From Piezodorus guildinii (taxonomy: Eukaryota > Arthropoda > Insecta > Hemiptera > Pentatomidae), in the NCBI GenBank assembly GCA_023052935.1, contig CM041295.1, positions 24,261,575-24,325,574 on the forward strand: a stretch of DNA of 64,000 nt, written 5' to 3'. The notes below the pieces were generated by a model. The model did not search any database. It was not told the DNA's origin and was given only the letters and a program-made list of their open reading frames with translations. Each line of letters opens with the position of its first letter. Position 1 is the stretch's first letter. Position numbers and translations under genes: made by a program. Positions 20,007 to 30,939 of the stretch are shown in pieces.

Positions 20007-20192
20007 TTGTTGTTTGAGTTTGATTATCTTTACTATAAATACAGCCATCTACTCAATAAACTTTTTCTATCTATTAGGAAGCCACATTATGCCCTTTTCC
20101 TAAAATTGTTGAGACTAGCTTCTAAAATATTCAATGAGGAAAAACGTATGGGCACACTAATACTCAAACCTACTTTTAATAGTTATAAATAA
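20007..20192 (+). other. Short open frame of unknown identity
   Basis: Sixty-one codons, continuing upstream in frame to at least 19990 (RINRQR before the methionine). The sequence is rich in Leu, Tyr and Lys (LFLSIRKPHYALFLKLLRLA). It ends at TAA near 20192, next to the minus-strand THAP-like repeat. It could be the tail of a transposase, but I recognise no family. Confidence 0.25.
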
Positions 20193-20199
20193 AGACGAG

Positions 20200-20770
20200 C
20201 TAAATATAATTATAATAATTATTAGTTAATTTTACTTCTAATTTGAAATCAAGAACAAATAATTGCCTAAAATAGGACGAATTTCTAAATACATTACACT
20301 TCAATTCACAGATAAAGTCGTGATTATTAGAATACATTCTGATGTTTACATTTAATGGGGCATGTTATACAAATTATGCACGTATTTATGACAACATAAT
20401 CTAAAATATATAAATAAAGCAAAAAGATAGAGGTGAGTGTATACATCTTTAAATTAACCAAATAATTCTATTTTTATTTTTTCATCCATAAATTTTATTA
20501 TATTGTTTAAATAATTTGCGAAGTGCATAGTTCCTATTTATTATTATTAAATTACAAACATTTACTGTATTTCAACAGTGACCTTTCCTGTGAAATGTTG
20601 TACTTGATAATTTATCATCCTTTTTACTAATCGCTATCGCGCAAGGTTTTACAGACATATTATAAGTTTAACACTGTCAAATTATACTTCAAAACAATTA
20701 AATAACACATATTACAGATTCTAAACACCTCAATAGCGCACTGACTTACTACCCAGAAAAAACACAACTA
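20200..20770 (-). repeat. Dispersed repeat with THAP-like exon, copy 2
   Basis: Inverted homologue of 5720-6520. On the minus strand the start ATG at 20658 opens MSVKPCAIAISK before the conserved ACATTTCACAG. The splice-donor GT is lost. It lacks the 195-bp insert of copy 1. Confidence 0.6.
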
Positions 20771-20869
20771 TGAACTATATAAAGGACCAAGGACAAGTGA
20801 CGTCATCAGAATTGTCAGCCTTATTGCCACTCCTGGAACGAGCCAGCCTCTTTATATGTAAATACCTTG

Positions 20870-21200
20870 GTCAGGAGGTGCTGAGAAGAATCAAACACAC
20901 ACACATATAGATGGCATGCCACAATGCATGGTATAAAGTTGATCTTCCGATTTTAGAGGAAAAGTTGCTGTAACATCTCGGGCGTATAGTGGTATCAAAA
21001 TGAATTTTCCAGTTTTGTACGACTTCTCGTTTTCGCGCTAGACTTACCACACGCACACATACATACACACACGTAATGGTTATTTGGACTCAGGGGATCC
21101 TAAAACGTGTATTTTTGTTGAAAACTGGAATCAGAAAATTTTCTACTTCGTATATATTATATTTCATAAATCTGGAAAGTGAAAGTAAAAATGGTGTCTC
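20870..21200 (-). repeat. REP1 fragment
   Basis: Minus-strand REP1 landmarks: GACTCAGGGGATCC complement, GCGCTAGACTTACCAC, CATCTCGGGCGTATAGTGGT and GATTTTAGAGGAAAAGTTGC. Includes an ACACAC-rich tract. Confidence 0.7.
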
Positions 21201-21539
21201 ACGAAAAGTTAAAATAACTTTTCATAACTCATAACTCCATAATTCAGCTCATTTCAATACCGATTGTAGAAAAATGAAAGTTTGGTTACACTAAATTAAT
21301 TTTTTAATTTCCTATACCTTGAGGGGGCTGGCATCAAGGCAATTATCTGTGTTTGTCAGTTTAATTGAGTTATATTTAAGATAAATTATATAGAAATTTA
21401 CTTCATACGCTTTTCTTTCTTTCTTTTTTTTAAATTAAACCAAAAATATTTTTCAAAGAAATTAAAACTTATTAATTTAGCAAGAACAGCACCTGAGGTA
21501 GACGAATTATCATATGATTTCACTGAATTTGAAGTTCTA
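21201..21539. other. AT-rich intergenic sequence
   Basis: No gene recognised. Confidence 0.4.
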
Positions 21540-21550
21540 ATGTTAATAGA

Positions 21551-22561
21551 AATGTACCAATAGATCTTATTTCCGCCATAGAATCTGTATACACTGATTC
21601 TAAAGGAGTGGTACGGATTAATGGAACAGAATCTGCACATTTTCCCATTGATAGAGGAGTAAAGCAGGGAGACAGTCTGAGCCCGCTTCTGTTTACAGTG
21701 TTTATGGATGAGATCCATAAAATTTGTAAAAGGCGAACTGCCCGAACAGTGCTTGTTAAGTGGAACATGAGGACGATACTGAGCCAGTCACTGTTATACG
21801 CTGATGATATCGTCCTTATTTGCGATACGAAAGACAAATTACAGCAAGCTCTAATAGAATGGCAGGAAGAACTTCAGCGAAAGGGAATGACCATAAATGT
21901 CTCCAAGAGCAAGATACTGGTCCTGTCCCGAGATGAGGAAGAGACTGTGGAGGTGATTTGTAACGGCGAGGCTCTCGAAGTAGTTGATAACTTTCTCTAC
22001 TTAGGCTGCAATATAAATAGGCAGGGAAAAATAGATTACGAAATTGCTAACAGGATTGCTAAAGCAAATCAAATCTATTACAGTATATGCAATAGTATTG
22101 TTGGCCATCGAGATGTGGGGCTAGAGACGAAGCTCCACATTTACAAATCTATATACCTCCCCACTCTTACCTACGGGAGCGAGAGCTGGGTAATGCTGGA
22201 CAAACAAATAAGCCGAATTACTGCAGCTGAAATGAGGTATTTACGTAGGGTCGCAGGAAAAACGAGAAGAGACCGCGTAAGAAATGAAGGAATTAGAGCG
22301 GAGCTGAAAATTCCTGCGCTGAAAACCATCCTCGAGAAGCGACAGCTAAAATGGTTCGGCCATGTTTGTCGGATGAATGAGGACCGCGAACCCAGAAAAG
22401 TGTTGGAAGCTCGACCCACTGGAAAAAGGCCGCGCGGAAGGCCTAGGATTTTGTATGACGGATATATCCAGAAGATCGGAGGGAAAAGATTGCAGGAACT
22501 TAAACAACTCTGCAGAAATCGTGAAGCTTGGCAACGTTGGATCGAGGCCCCTCCACGCTAG
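21551..22561 (+). CDS. RTE reverse transcriptase, C-terminal part, uninterrupted
   Basis: The frame is open from the truncation point to the TAG at 22559; the first ATG is at 21608, giving 317 codons. Seen in order: GVKQGDSLSPLLFTVFMDEI (RT motif B), LLYADDIVLI (catalytic motif C), INVSKSKILV, NFLYLGCNIN, YLPTLTYGSESW, LKWFGHVCRMN and PTGKRPRGRPRILYDGYIQ. RT motif A and the endonuclease are missing, so the product cannot be active. It belongs to a subfamily different from the RTE at 8916. Confidence 0.9.
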   Translation, partial: NVPIDLISAIESVYTDSKGVVRINGTESAHFPIDRGVKQGDSLSPLLFTVFMDEIHKICKRRTARTVLVKWNMRTILSQSLLYADDIVLICDTKDKLQQALIEWQEELQRKGMTINVSKSKILVLSRDEEETVEVICNGEALEVVDNFLYLGCNINRQGKIDYEIANRIAKANQIYYSICNSIVGHRDVGLETKLHIYKSIYLPTLTYGSESWVMLDKQISRITAAEMRYLRRVAGKTRRDRVRNEGIRAELKIPALKTILEKRQLKWFGHVCRMNEDREPRKVLEARPTGKRPRGRPRILYDGYIQKIGGKRLQELKQLCRNREAWQRWIEAPPR

Positions 22562-22599
22562 TAAAGGCACATAGGAGGAAGATAAAGAAGAAGAAGAAG
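21551..22599 (+). mobile_element. RTE element, 5'-truncated
   Basis: An 11-bp TSD, ATGTTAATAGA (21540-21550 and 22600-22610), bounds 1049 bp. The 3' end is AAG/GAA-repeat (22585-22599). The contained frame is intact, so the insertion is probably fairly recent but dead on arrival. Confidence 0.93.
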
Positions 22600-22610
22600 A
22601 TGTTAATAGA

Positions 22611-23124
22611 TTTCCTAGGGAGAAAGTAGGAAGAAGGATGAGAATTAGTGGAAGAAGTGATATAAAGTATGAATTCAATTGATGTGATAATAACTGATAA
22701 CGACAGTAGCAGAATCCCTAAAGGATATCATCATAGTTAACATGAAAAAAGCACTATAGCTTACCAATTACAGATAAACACACAAAAAAAAAACAGTTAA
22801 CTTAAAAAACATTAAGTAATAATCTAATATATACAAATCTCGTGTCACGATGTTTGTTGTCATACTCCTTCGAAACGGTTAGACTGATTTTTATGAAATT
22901 TCTTATGTTTATTTGGTAGGTATGAGAATGAGTCCTAAAGTATATTTCATAGAGCTTGGTGATTCGAATTTCCCTATCCAAATTTTTTTTTTTTTTATTT
23001 GGTAGCAAAAATACCAATAACCCTAAATTTTCAACTCCTTTATCCCACCTACGTATTATTTAATTGCAATTTTAGTACTTTTGTATGCAAAATATCCAAA
23101 AAATTTGATTGTGGTTAGTATTAC
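22611..23124. other. Unassigned AT-rich sequence
   Basis: Parts at about 22840-22990 are weakly REP1-like. No gene. Confidence 0.35.
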
Positions 23125-23440
23125 AAAAATCTGATTTGGGCAACAGAAGACTTTCTCATAGATCGGTTATTAAAATCAATTTAAGAACTATTAAAAAGCT
23201 TAAAGTTAATTTAAATACAAATTTTCTAAGTTTTGATAATTTTCTATGGAAAAATATGACTTAGATTAAATAATATAAAATTGTTATGTACAATCGTCAG
23301 TAATAAGTTTACGCTATATTCGCCGGATTACATTACCTTTTACAAATTTGTGTATATAATAATATTTTTTGTAAAAATCTGCAGCTTTTCATCTGTATAT
23401 TACACATCTATATTACTGTTAAAATAAATAAATAGATAAA
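23125..23440 (-). repeat. REP1 terminal fragment
   Basis: TCTGATTTGGGCAACAGAAG, TTAAAATCAATTTAAGAACT, then AT-rich REP1 interior. Diverged. Confidence 0.5.
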
Positions 23441-23447
23441 TAAATTC

Positions 23448-23760
23448 CTATTTTAACAGCATCTGAAAATAAGAAAAGGGGTGTCGGATGTGAAAAGTGT
23501 CGGATCTGTAGTTAGGCTGAGTGGGAGAAAAGAGAACAACTTTGAGATGAAGAGTAAAATGAAGTTTTTCCAGACAGCACTTATATTTGGATTGAGAATG
23601 GAAATTACTGTTCAGGTCACTGGCTATGATTATTTTGGAGTAGGGGGGAGCTAACTTGAATAGGGTTAATTCAATAGGCGGAACGAAATAAGGTAGATAT
23701 ACTCCGGCATAAAGGGGAGAATAACCCTTACAGGAAATATCGACAAGAAGGCAATCCAAG
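23448..23760 (-). pseudogene. Probable LINE endonuclease remnant
   Basis: The minus-strand frame of 103 codons contains GVYLPYFVPP, IIIASDLNSNFHS and LFSPTQPNYRS. These resemble the YxPP, GDLN and PTH segments of the apurinic-type endonuclease of Jockey/R1-like LINEs; the usual Gly-Asp is Ser-Asp here. The region is GC-richer than its surroundings. No RT is attached. Assignment is tentative. Confidence 0.45.
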
Positions 23761-23824
23761 TTTTCTTTCTTTTTTTTTTTTTTTTCGACTCTATGTGAAA
23801 ATTAAATGTTCCAATTATTTATAT

Positions 23825-23905
23825 AAAAATTTGGTGCGGGCAACACGCAGCTTTCACTTACCTCCCTTAATAAAATCAATTTAAGAATTTTCAAATACAG
23901 TTAGA
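23825..23905 (-). repeat. REP1 terminal fragment
   Basis: TTGGTGCGGGCAACACGCAG followed by TTTCACTTACCTCCC and TCAATTTAAGAATTT. Confidence 0.6.
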
Positions 23906-23989
23906 GATAAAAATTAGTGAAACCAAAAAAATAATTTTTATATGCCCCATATTTAAAAAGGGGGACTGAACACAGCGACTGAAGCGAAT

Positions 23990-24122
23990 GGAAACTGAAC
24001 ACAGTTTCCAACAACACGCCCTGATCACCCAGAATGGGGGTCGAAACGTTGGCAAACAATAAAATAGTTGAAACTATTTAGTTGTTTCATTTAATGACCG
24101 CCACCCGAACTAATTCCTTCCA
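23990..24122 (+). mobile_element. HH-B repeat, right part, degenerate core
   Basis: CAGTTTCCAACAACACGCC, then CTGATCACCC, GGGGGTCGAAACGTTGGC (24021-24052), ATAGTTGAAACTATTTAGTT and the right terminal repeat ending TAATTCCTTCCA. G8 of the hammerhead core is C (CTGATCA), predicted inactive. Confidence 0.75.
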
Positions 24123-24134
24123 ATTATTATTCTC

Positions 24135-24960
24135 GTTAAATACTATTACTTTCGCTTACCTATATACAGAATATATAGTAAGGGAAAGTATTGCGATGCT
24201 GAAAATTTTCGAATTCCAGTTTTCGACGAAAATACATGTTTTAGGGTACCCTGAGTCCAAATGACCAAGTCCCACGTAAAGGTCTGTGTGTCTGTGTATG
24301 TATGTGGTAAGTCTAGCTCGAAAACGATAAGTTGTATGGAACTGAAAATTCAAATTATAACAGCGTCTGGACCTGAGATGTTACAGCAACTTTCTCATCA
24401 AAATCAGCTTAGCAGAAGAGCGACTTTTTACCATGCATTTTGCACCTTTTTACGATATTCTCAAAAAAAGCTCAAAGGATTTTGATCAAAATCGCTATAT
24501 TGATGTAACATTTAATGGGCTTTAATATATCGTAGGTTTCATTCTGATCAATATGGTCTGACAGGACTTAAATATCGATATTTTAAATTTTCTTCCTCTA
24601 AAGTACCTTTAAATTTGTTCATTCCAAAAGATTAACCACATCATGTTAACGACATTGATGTAGGACGGCTAAATATACAAATTGGACGAAATTTATGACC
24701 AACTAAAGAATAAAGGAGCAAAACCATTTTTGTTATAAAATTTTTGTTTTATTTTTTATAATAAAAACTGTAATATAGACTTACGTATACTGTTGGAAAG
24801 AGAAAGATTTTAAAAAAGTATTATCTGATGCAGTAATATAAAGTGTATATAAATATAAGTAATATAAAGTGACGAATAGGGAATAAACTTATTACTGATT
24901 AACAATTTAATAAAAGTTATAATTAAAGTTTTAAATAAAAGTTATATTATTTAATCTAAG
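24135..24960 (+). repeat. REP1 copy
   Basis: Starts ACTATTACTTTCGCTTACC and contains AGTAAGGGAAAGTATTGCG, GAGTCCAAATGACCAAGTCC, GTCTGGACCTGAGATGTTAC, AAAATCAGCTTAGCAG, AGGTTTCATTCTGATC and AGTACCTTTAAATTTG in the standard order. One of the more complete copies. Confidence 0.75.
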
Positions 24961-24981
24961 TCATATGACACAAAAATTAAT

Positions 24982-25953
24982 ATAATAATAATAATAATAT
25001 AATAGGCTTAGCGAACCCGAAGGTTCGATGCCGATACCACCAAATTTCGCTTACACAGACTCGTCCAATGTTCACCATTCAAGCCCAAGCTCCTGAGATC
25101 AGCCTTAACGCAATCCTCCCAACTCCGCTTCGGCCTACCTTTTGGACGCCTACCAGTCGGATCGGCAAATACCAACTTTCTCGGAATCCGCTCGTCATCG
25201 AGCCCAACAACTTTACTCACCCATTTGAGTCTCCGCGATGCAATCAGCTCAATTATATTCACAGGATGCAAGTTCCGCAATTCCGCGTTATGCAACCTTC
25301 TAAACTCCCCAGTGGCCTCATCTCTCTTCGGACCAAATATTTTACGCAATACCTTATTTTCGAAAACCTTAAGCCGTTGTTCACCCTTCAAAGTAAGCGG
25401 CCACGTTTCACATCCGTAAAGAACCGTTGGAAGAATAATAGTTTTATAAATTCTAATCTTTAAGTTTTTAGATAGAAGCCACGAACTAAGTAACTTAGCA
25501 ACTGAATAATAACACGCATTTCCCACTTTTAACCGAGACTTTATTTCTTCATTTCATTTTTTTTTTTCATTTTTCATTTCATTTTTTCTAGTTATAATTG
25601 AAGCTAAATACTTGAATTTCTCTACGTGTTCAAAAGTATGACCTGATACATCAATATCACCAAGATCGACACCGTTTCTGCTACTAATCATATACTTCGT
25701 CTTATCGGTATTTAATTCGAGCCCTATTTCTTTACCGGTTTTTATTAACACACTTGTATTTAGTTGTATGGTTTCCGTGTCTTCACCTAGCAGTACCAGA
25801 TCATCGGCATACCCCAAAACCGGAATCATGTCACCCATATTTAAGCCTTTCTCGGTACACATCACCTTTTCTATGACATATTCTAAAGCTATATTAAATA
25901 ACACAGGTGAAAGGGAGTCACCCTGTTTCAAACCCGATCGCACCTCAAAACCT
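24982..25953 (-). mobile_element. RTE element, 5'-truncated, with internal low-complexity expansion
   Basis: An 11-bp TSD, CAAAAATTAAT (24971-24981 and 25954-25964), bounds 972 bp. The 3' tail is (ATT)n on the minus strand. Coding parts: GLKQGDSLSPVLFNIALEYV (motif B), VLGYADDLVLLG (motif C), KFKYLASIIT; then, after an interruption, KSRLKVGNACYYSVAKLL, LPTVLYGCETW and PTGRRPKGRPKRSWEDC. The interruption at about 25535-25590 is an AAAATGA-type repeat carrying an in-frame TGA; the frame on both sides is the same. Confidence 0.92.
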
Positions 25954-26029
25954 CAAAAATTAATGTACGTTTTATTAATATCATTTTAAAATATTTTTCA
26001 AATTGATGTATACTTAATAGTTTTAAAAT

Positions 26030-26095
26030 ATATTTTAACACTCCAGGTAAGTGAAAGTCGTGTGTTCCCGTACCAGATTTTCAGTTTTTTATTTA
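26030..26095 (+). repeat. REP1 terminal fragment
   Basis: AGGTAAGTGAAAGTCGTGTG followed by TTCCCGTACCAGATTTTC, the right REP1 terminus. Confidence 0.6.
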
Positions 26096-26794
26096 TTTCT
26101 TAGTTTTAATTACTCATTTTTTTAAATAGTATTTTTGGAAGAGCATTATTTTTTATCCTTTAAAATATCCAAAAATTATATATTTCATTTTGGTCTACCT
26201 GATAGCATATTTTAATAATACTAAATATTTAATGCATAATATAATGTTAATAATAAATAAACTATGGTATGTTGCAGTTAACATTAAAAGGAAATACCTG
26301 TACCCAAATGGACTTCTTCAGTAGCTACTGACTACTTTCAGAAAAAAGCTTTGCTACAAAACCTTCGTTCGTTATCAAGATCTCTTTCCAGTAATGCATA
26401 GTTGAAACATGTAAGTAAACAAAACTAACTTTAATAAGTAATTCAATTTTTATAAACAATGACTAGGAATTAATTCAATAGACAAAAAAATGTACGAACT
26501 TCATGATTTTTTATATCAATAATAAGGCATCCTTTATCATTAAAAACTAATCTATAGATTGCTTCTCGGAAAACCTTTTATTATATTTTATAGAGCTGCT
26601 TCAACGATTTCGATCGAACTTAATTTATCCATGTATTGTTAAATATTTATAAATAAAAACTTAACCTCAACATGTCCATGAAACTATTAATACTGATCCG
26701 ATAAATTAAACCACAACAGAATTCCAATAACCATAGAAAATACTAATACTAATAAATACTATAAAATAAGTAAATTTGAAATTTTCCATATAAT
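26096..26794. other. Unassigned AT-rich sequence
   Basis: No gene or clear repeat recognised. Confidence 0.4.
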
Positions 26795-27200
26795 TTTTTT
26801 TTTTTTTTTTTTCACTTAATATTTATTTACACCTGTAAACAAAATTACAATAAGCAAATGTGCTAAAATCTAAGTAAACATGGCGTGGGCAGGCATGAGG
26901 GAGACAGCACCCAGTGGTGCATCCTCCTGACATTAAGCAGAACTATATTTTCAGGTCAGGAGGTCCTCATCCAACTCCTTTTCAGCCTACGCCGAGTTAT
27001 GGATGGTATGTCGGTTGTAGCCATGTTTTGCACAAGTTTGTTTATGTGTCCATTTAGTTTGTCGTAAAATCGTTTGTAAGTCGATCGAATGTGGTTTGTT
27101 ATAGTAGGAATACGTAAGTCAGTATGAAGGGTATCGTTTGAAACATATGCTGGTGAGTTCGTTGCCAGTCTTAAAAATTGCGATTGAAATGTCCTAATCA
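26795..27200 (-). mobile_element. Jockey-like 3' end fragment, divergent subfamily
   Basis: Poly(T) at 26795-26812 is the 3' tail. The minus-strand frame of 81 codons reads IRTFQSQFLRLATNSPAYVS, NDTLHTDLRIPTI and RRRLKRSW, homologous to the C-terminal region of Jockey ORF2 but clearly more distant than the other copies here. Confidence 0.8.
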
Positions 27201-27217
27201 AGTATTATATTGAAATG

Positions 27218-27249
27218 ATCCTAATCAAGCCTGGGTAGGCAAAATTTAG

Positions 27250-27254
<5 letters not shown>
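27218..27254 (+). repeat. SINE-B 3' fragment
   Basis: GATCCTAATCAAGCCTGGGT followed by AGGCAAAATTTAGGAC, directly joined to a (TA)n run. It faces a similar inverted fragment at 28349. Confidence 0.7.
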
Positions 27255-27319
<65 letters not shown>

Positions 27320-27320
27320 A
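27255..27320. repeat. (TA)n microsatellite
   Basis: Alternating TA with one slip. Confidence 0.95.
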
Positions 27321-27539
27321 TTTTTTCTGTTTTTTTTATAAAAAATTGAAACTGTTTAAATGTCGGTTTTTGTATAAACCCTAATTCAGACGTTGATTTC
27401 CAAAAAGTACTAAAAGACATTTTTTACGAAATAGATATTTTGACACATTTGTATTCTAATAATTTAATTTTATCAAATTTTTTTATTTTATCCAATGAAC
27501 ACTCAAGAACTTAAAAAACGCGAATTAGAACTGCTATTA

Positions 27540-27669
27540 CTTTCTAAAGGGACTAATTACACATTATTATTATTGTATATAGTTATGATTGTGTGTATGA
27601 TGTTTATTAATTTGTCAACTTTCGTTGTTTTTTTATTTGTTTTTTTTTTTTGTTTACATATACATACAT

Positions 27670-27670
<1 letters not shown>
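27540..27670 (+). mobile_element. Jockey 3' UTR fragment
   Basis: TTGTATATAGTTATGATTGT and TGATGTTTATTAATTTGTC match the Jockey 3' UTR. A (TA)n tract follows at 27677-27730. Confidence 0.6.

Positions 27671-27676
<6 letters not shown>

Positions 27677-27730
<54 letters not shown>
27677..27730. repeat. (TA)n microsatellite
   Basis: Alternating TA, following CATACACATA. Confidence 0.95.
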
Positions 27731-27733
<3 letters not shown>

Positions 27734-27752
27734 GTATTTATTTATTATTCAT

Positions 27753-28046
27753 GGGGAGCCCGTGGCTGAGTGGCTAGCGCGCTAGTCTCGCACGTCAAAG
27801 GTTGTGAGTTCGAATCCCACTACCAGCGGTACTTTTTCAGCATATAATTAAATGGGGATTCACTCACAGCCTCTCCCCTGGGTATGTGAGACCCGTCAGC
27901 CTATTGGTTGCCACACACAATAATAGGCATAGGGAGTGATGATCCTACCCTATAAAATTTCATTGAGAAACATGGTTGAGTATATTCTCCCAAGAGATCA
28001 CACCACACGGTCAAGGGCTTACTCGGTCTGTCGCGCGAGAGGAAAA
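27753..28046 (+). mobile_element. SINE-A, full length
   Basis: GGGGAGCCCGTGGCTGAGTG head, B box GAGTTCGAATCCCACTACC, body with GGATTCACTCACAGCCTCTC and GGGAGTGATGATCCTACCC, end GGTCTGTCGCGCGAGAGG. Jockey 3' UTR-like sequence lies on both sides, but no convincing TSD is seen. Confidence 0.9.
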
Positions 28047-28284
28047 ATTAAAGTTATGATTGTTTGTATGATGTTTATTTATTTATCAACTTATCTCAAT
28101 TATAGGTTGTTGTTTTGTTTTTATTCGTTTTCTTTTTTTTTTGTGCATTTATGAATTTATTTATTTTCTATTTTATGTGATTTCAACTCAGTTTTATTTT
28201 CTGGATATATTGAATGAATGTGATATCATATCACTATTACTATTGTTCATTTTGAAGCAAATTTTAATATATCATAAAAGACTT

Positions 28285-28286
<2 letters not shown>
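28047..28286 (+). mobile_element. Jockey 3' UTR fragment
   Basis: Matches 58500-58795: GTTATGATTGTTTGTATGAT, TTATCTCAATTATAGGTTG, TATCACTATTACTATTGTTC and a diverged AATATATC end. Confidence 0.7.

Positions 28287-28288
<2 letters not shown>

Positions 28289-28348
<60 letters not shown>
28289..28348. repeat. (TA)n microsatellite
   Basis: Alternating TA with an AATTA interruption. Confidence 0.95.
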
Positions 28349-28351
<3 letters not shown>

Positions 28352-28412
28352 CTAAATTTTGCCTACCCAGGCTTGATTAGGATAGGGATCTTTAACGAGT
28401 GCCTATAAATAT
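28349..28412 (-). repeat. SINE-B 3' fragment
   Basis: GTCCTAAATTTTGCCTACCC and GATTAGGATAGGGATCTTTA match the minus-oriented SINE-B at 3332-3615. Confidence 0.7.
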
Positions 28413-28439
28413 AAATGACCCAACCTCACCTTAGGAGGG

Positions 28440-28683
28440 TTAATATAAAAAATATATAATTTATAATAATTAATACGTGATTTAATAGTAGTAATATTTA
28501 AATTATATATATTCTTACTTCTACTGTTTTAGATTGTGAGTCTTGTATCCGTGCCTTTGTTCCAAGAGACAATGTTATGCTTTGCTCAAATCCAACTATT
28601 CAATATGGATCAGTAATAATGTATGCATTTGTGCTCTAGCGGCACAAATGCTTGGCATAACCAGCTTCTCTACTCATAACTTA
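28440..28683 (+). repeat. Dispersed repeat, partner of 1-215
   Basis: Reads as the reverse complement of the first 215 bases; shared segments include CCAACTATTCAATATGGATC and CTTCTCTACTCATAACTT. Confidence 0.75.
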
Positions 28684-29240
28684 TGAGATCAATATTCAAA
28701 CTATCCTGTTTCGTCAATAGCAAAACGGTATAGCCGGGTTAGGATGGTAAATCTGCCCCCGAGGCTTTTTTGACTCAAACTTGGGAGATCAATTTGGTCT
28801 TGAATAAAAATAATTCACCCCATTTTTTAGTTTTTTACTTCAAATGGTTTTCGAGATTTATAAAAAAAAAACTCTCTTTTCGATTTTGATTTTTTTTCAA
28901 TAGTAAAATTTGAAATTAATTAATGATGATTTTTTTCTCTAATTCTTAGGAGTCAAGGGCATGAAAAAAATTATATGGTCATGATTCTTAAACGAAAAGA
29001 CAATTTTTAGCGGAAGAATTAAAACAAAAATATGTATTTTTGTAACCTTTTTGAAAAGTGTCAATCACCGATTTTTTTTTCAGAAAATTTCTTTTATACT
29101 CCTCTATACACAGGAGTTTTTTCGATTTTTTTGAAGTGGTGGAACAATATGAAAAAAAAAATAAAAACTTATTTTTTTCTGAAATCTCGCATTCAACTTA
29201 TATTTCTTATTATTATTGAACAATATGTAAACAATTATTT
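28684..29240. other. Unassigned sequence
   Basis: T/A-rich with several long runs. No domain or known repeat recognised. Confidence 0.35.
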
Positions 29241-29241
29241 T

Positions 29242-29528
29242 TTCAGTGGCGCTACAGGCCGTGCAGGCCCTGGGCCTCGCGGTGTAATCTTCTGGGAATT
29301 TACACTCGCGTTTCACGATACAATTTTTAGTGTACGGTCATCACTCCCTACGAATAATTTTGTGAGTGACCAGCCTTTGACTGACGAGTCTCACATAACC
29401 GGGGGAGAGGTTGTGAGCGAATCCCCATTTTTTTACATCCTTATAAAAGCCCCGCCGGGACTGGGATTCGAATTCAGAACCTGTAGCATGAGAGATTAGC
29501 GCGCTAGCCACTCAGCCACGGGCTCCCC
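29242..29528 (-). mobile_element. SINE-A, full length
   Basis: TTTCAGTGGCGCTACAGGCC to CACGGGCTCCCC in reverse orientation; B-box complement ATTCGAATTCAGAACC. Close to the copies at 18667 and 52158 in sequence. Confidence 0.92.
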
Positions 29529-29674
29529 TGATCATCTGGACTCAGGGTATCTTAAAAAGTGTGAAAACTCGAGTTAAAAAATTTTCTCGATCACAATGCT
29601 TTCCCTTAGCATAAGTGGTATAAGTAAGTGGAAGTATACACTAAAATGCCTTTCAACTTTTGCCTAATATTCAT

Positions 29675-30330
29675 AATTGGAATTATGAATACTTCGGAAA
29701 TCATTCCTCTTGAGACATGTTCTTTTTACCTTCACTTACCTGTATATGAAATATATAATAAGAGAAAGTATTGCGAACGTGAAAATTTTCTAATTCGAGT
29801 TTCCCACTAGAAATACACATTTTAGTTTTAACCTGAGTTCAAATGACCAAGCCCCACAAATGGTTTATAATTTAAAAAAATATATATATGTATGGGATGT
29901 TACTGCGAATTTTTTACGAAATGCGATGAGTCAGAAGCAATGCATTTTAATTTTTTGTTCACCTTTTAAATTCTTCTTCTTCTTTTGCTTCTCCCTGTAG
30001 TGCCGTATCAGCGTTTAGCCACCGGCTCCAGTCCTCTCTATTCCCAGCTAGGTTCCTGGCCTGGAGGAGATGTTACCCTCTTCCTCTGCAAAACTTGTCG
30101 ACGTACTCCAGGTAGGACATCCTTAGTCGCTCCCGAGGCCTTTTCCCATCCATTGTTTTTAGGGGATCTCTGTGAACCTTCATTCTAATAACGTGGCCGA
30201 ACCACTTCTACTGACGTGTTTGCAGAGTTTCCTTTAACAACGCAACCTACAGTTCCTGGCGTATCCGCTCATTCCGCTCTTCTTGTCTTTCCCACTATTT
30301 TTCGCAAGAACTTTATTTCAGCAGCTGTGA
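29675..30330 (+). repeat. Segmental duplication block A, copy 1
   Basis: Nearly identical to 32218-32868. It includes the ACTTCGGAAATCATTCC start, a REP1 5' segment (29730-29965) and an RTE 3' end. The two copies diverge abruptly just after CGCAAGAACTT. Confidence 0.9.
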
Positions 30331-30440
30331 CTCTGCTCTCCTGCCAGTTCGTATCCAGCTTTCAGCTCCATATAGTAGTATAGGCAAATAAACTGACTTG
30401 AAGATATGGAGCTTAACACCTCTACCCACCTTTTTACAAT
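29970..30440 (-). mobile_element. RTE 3' end fragment
   Basis: On the minus strand: VGRGVKLHIFKSVYLPILLY, GAESW, then the WFGHVIRM-type region in another frame, ending in a GAA-rich tail at about 29972. The frame is broken and interrupted near 30440 by A/T runs. Confidence 0.75.
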
Positions 30441-30469
30441 TTTTTTCAAATGGATTTAATGATTTTTTT

Positions 30470-30600
30470 TTTATATTAAAAAAAAAAGCATTCACCAACT
30501 TCCTTAATATTATTTTATTTTTTTTAAATTAATCACATCTTATCAACGTTTAGGGGTTTTGTCCAAATTATCAAGACTAAAAATAATTTATATCAATTAA
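30470..30600 (-). mobile_element. HH-E repeat, degenerate
   Basis: Homologous to 60780-60900: CATTCACCAACTTCC, TCACATCTTATCAACGTTT, CAAGACTAAAAATAATTTAT. On the minus strand the motif corresponding to GAAACGT is TAAACGT and CTGATGA is TTGATAA. Clearly decayed. Confidence 0.5.
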
Positions 30601-30631
30601 GTAAGTGAATATATATTAAGTCAACATACTT

Positions 30632-30698
<67 letters not shown>
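30632..30698. repeat. (TA)n microsatellite
   Basis: Alternating TA with one slip. Confidence 0.95.
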
Positions 30699-30699
<1 letters not shown>

Positions 30700-30702
<3 letters not shown>

Positions 30703-30797
30703 TAAATATATTTACATTTTAATTTTTATTAATTGGAATTATCAATTTATTTGAAATACTTTATGATTTACCTATTATGCTTATTCTTTACATTCAT

Positions 30798-30828
<31 letters not shown>

Positions 30829-30930
30829 AATTTTTTTGTTTAATAGCTAACTGCAACATATCCATATCCTATTGGCTCACTGTTTCTTTTGTATACAATT
30901 CTTCAACTTTGTACTAGGTATGTCCTAAAT
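30700..30930 (+). repeat. Dispersed repeat, partner of 63380-63604
   Basis: Shared landmarks: AATTGGAATTATC, TTCATAC, TAATAGCTAACTGCAACAT, CTGTTTCTTTTGT and TACTAGGTATGT. Unclassified. Confidence 0.5.
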
Positions 30931-30939
30931 AGAATACAT

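Noticed and set aside
20007..20192. Considered as the C-terminus of the THAP element transposase
   Set aside because: It lies on the opposite strand to the THAP-like exon and no homologous frame is present next to the other copy.
28684..29240. Search for CRISPR-like regularly spaced repeats and bacterial-type operons here and across the window
   Set aside because: None found; the content is eukaryotic repeat DNA.
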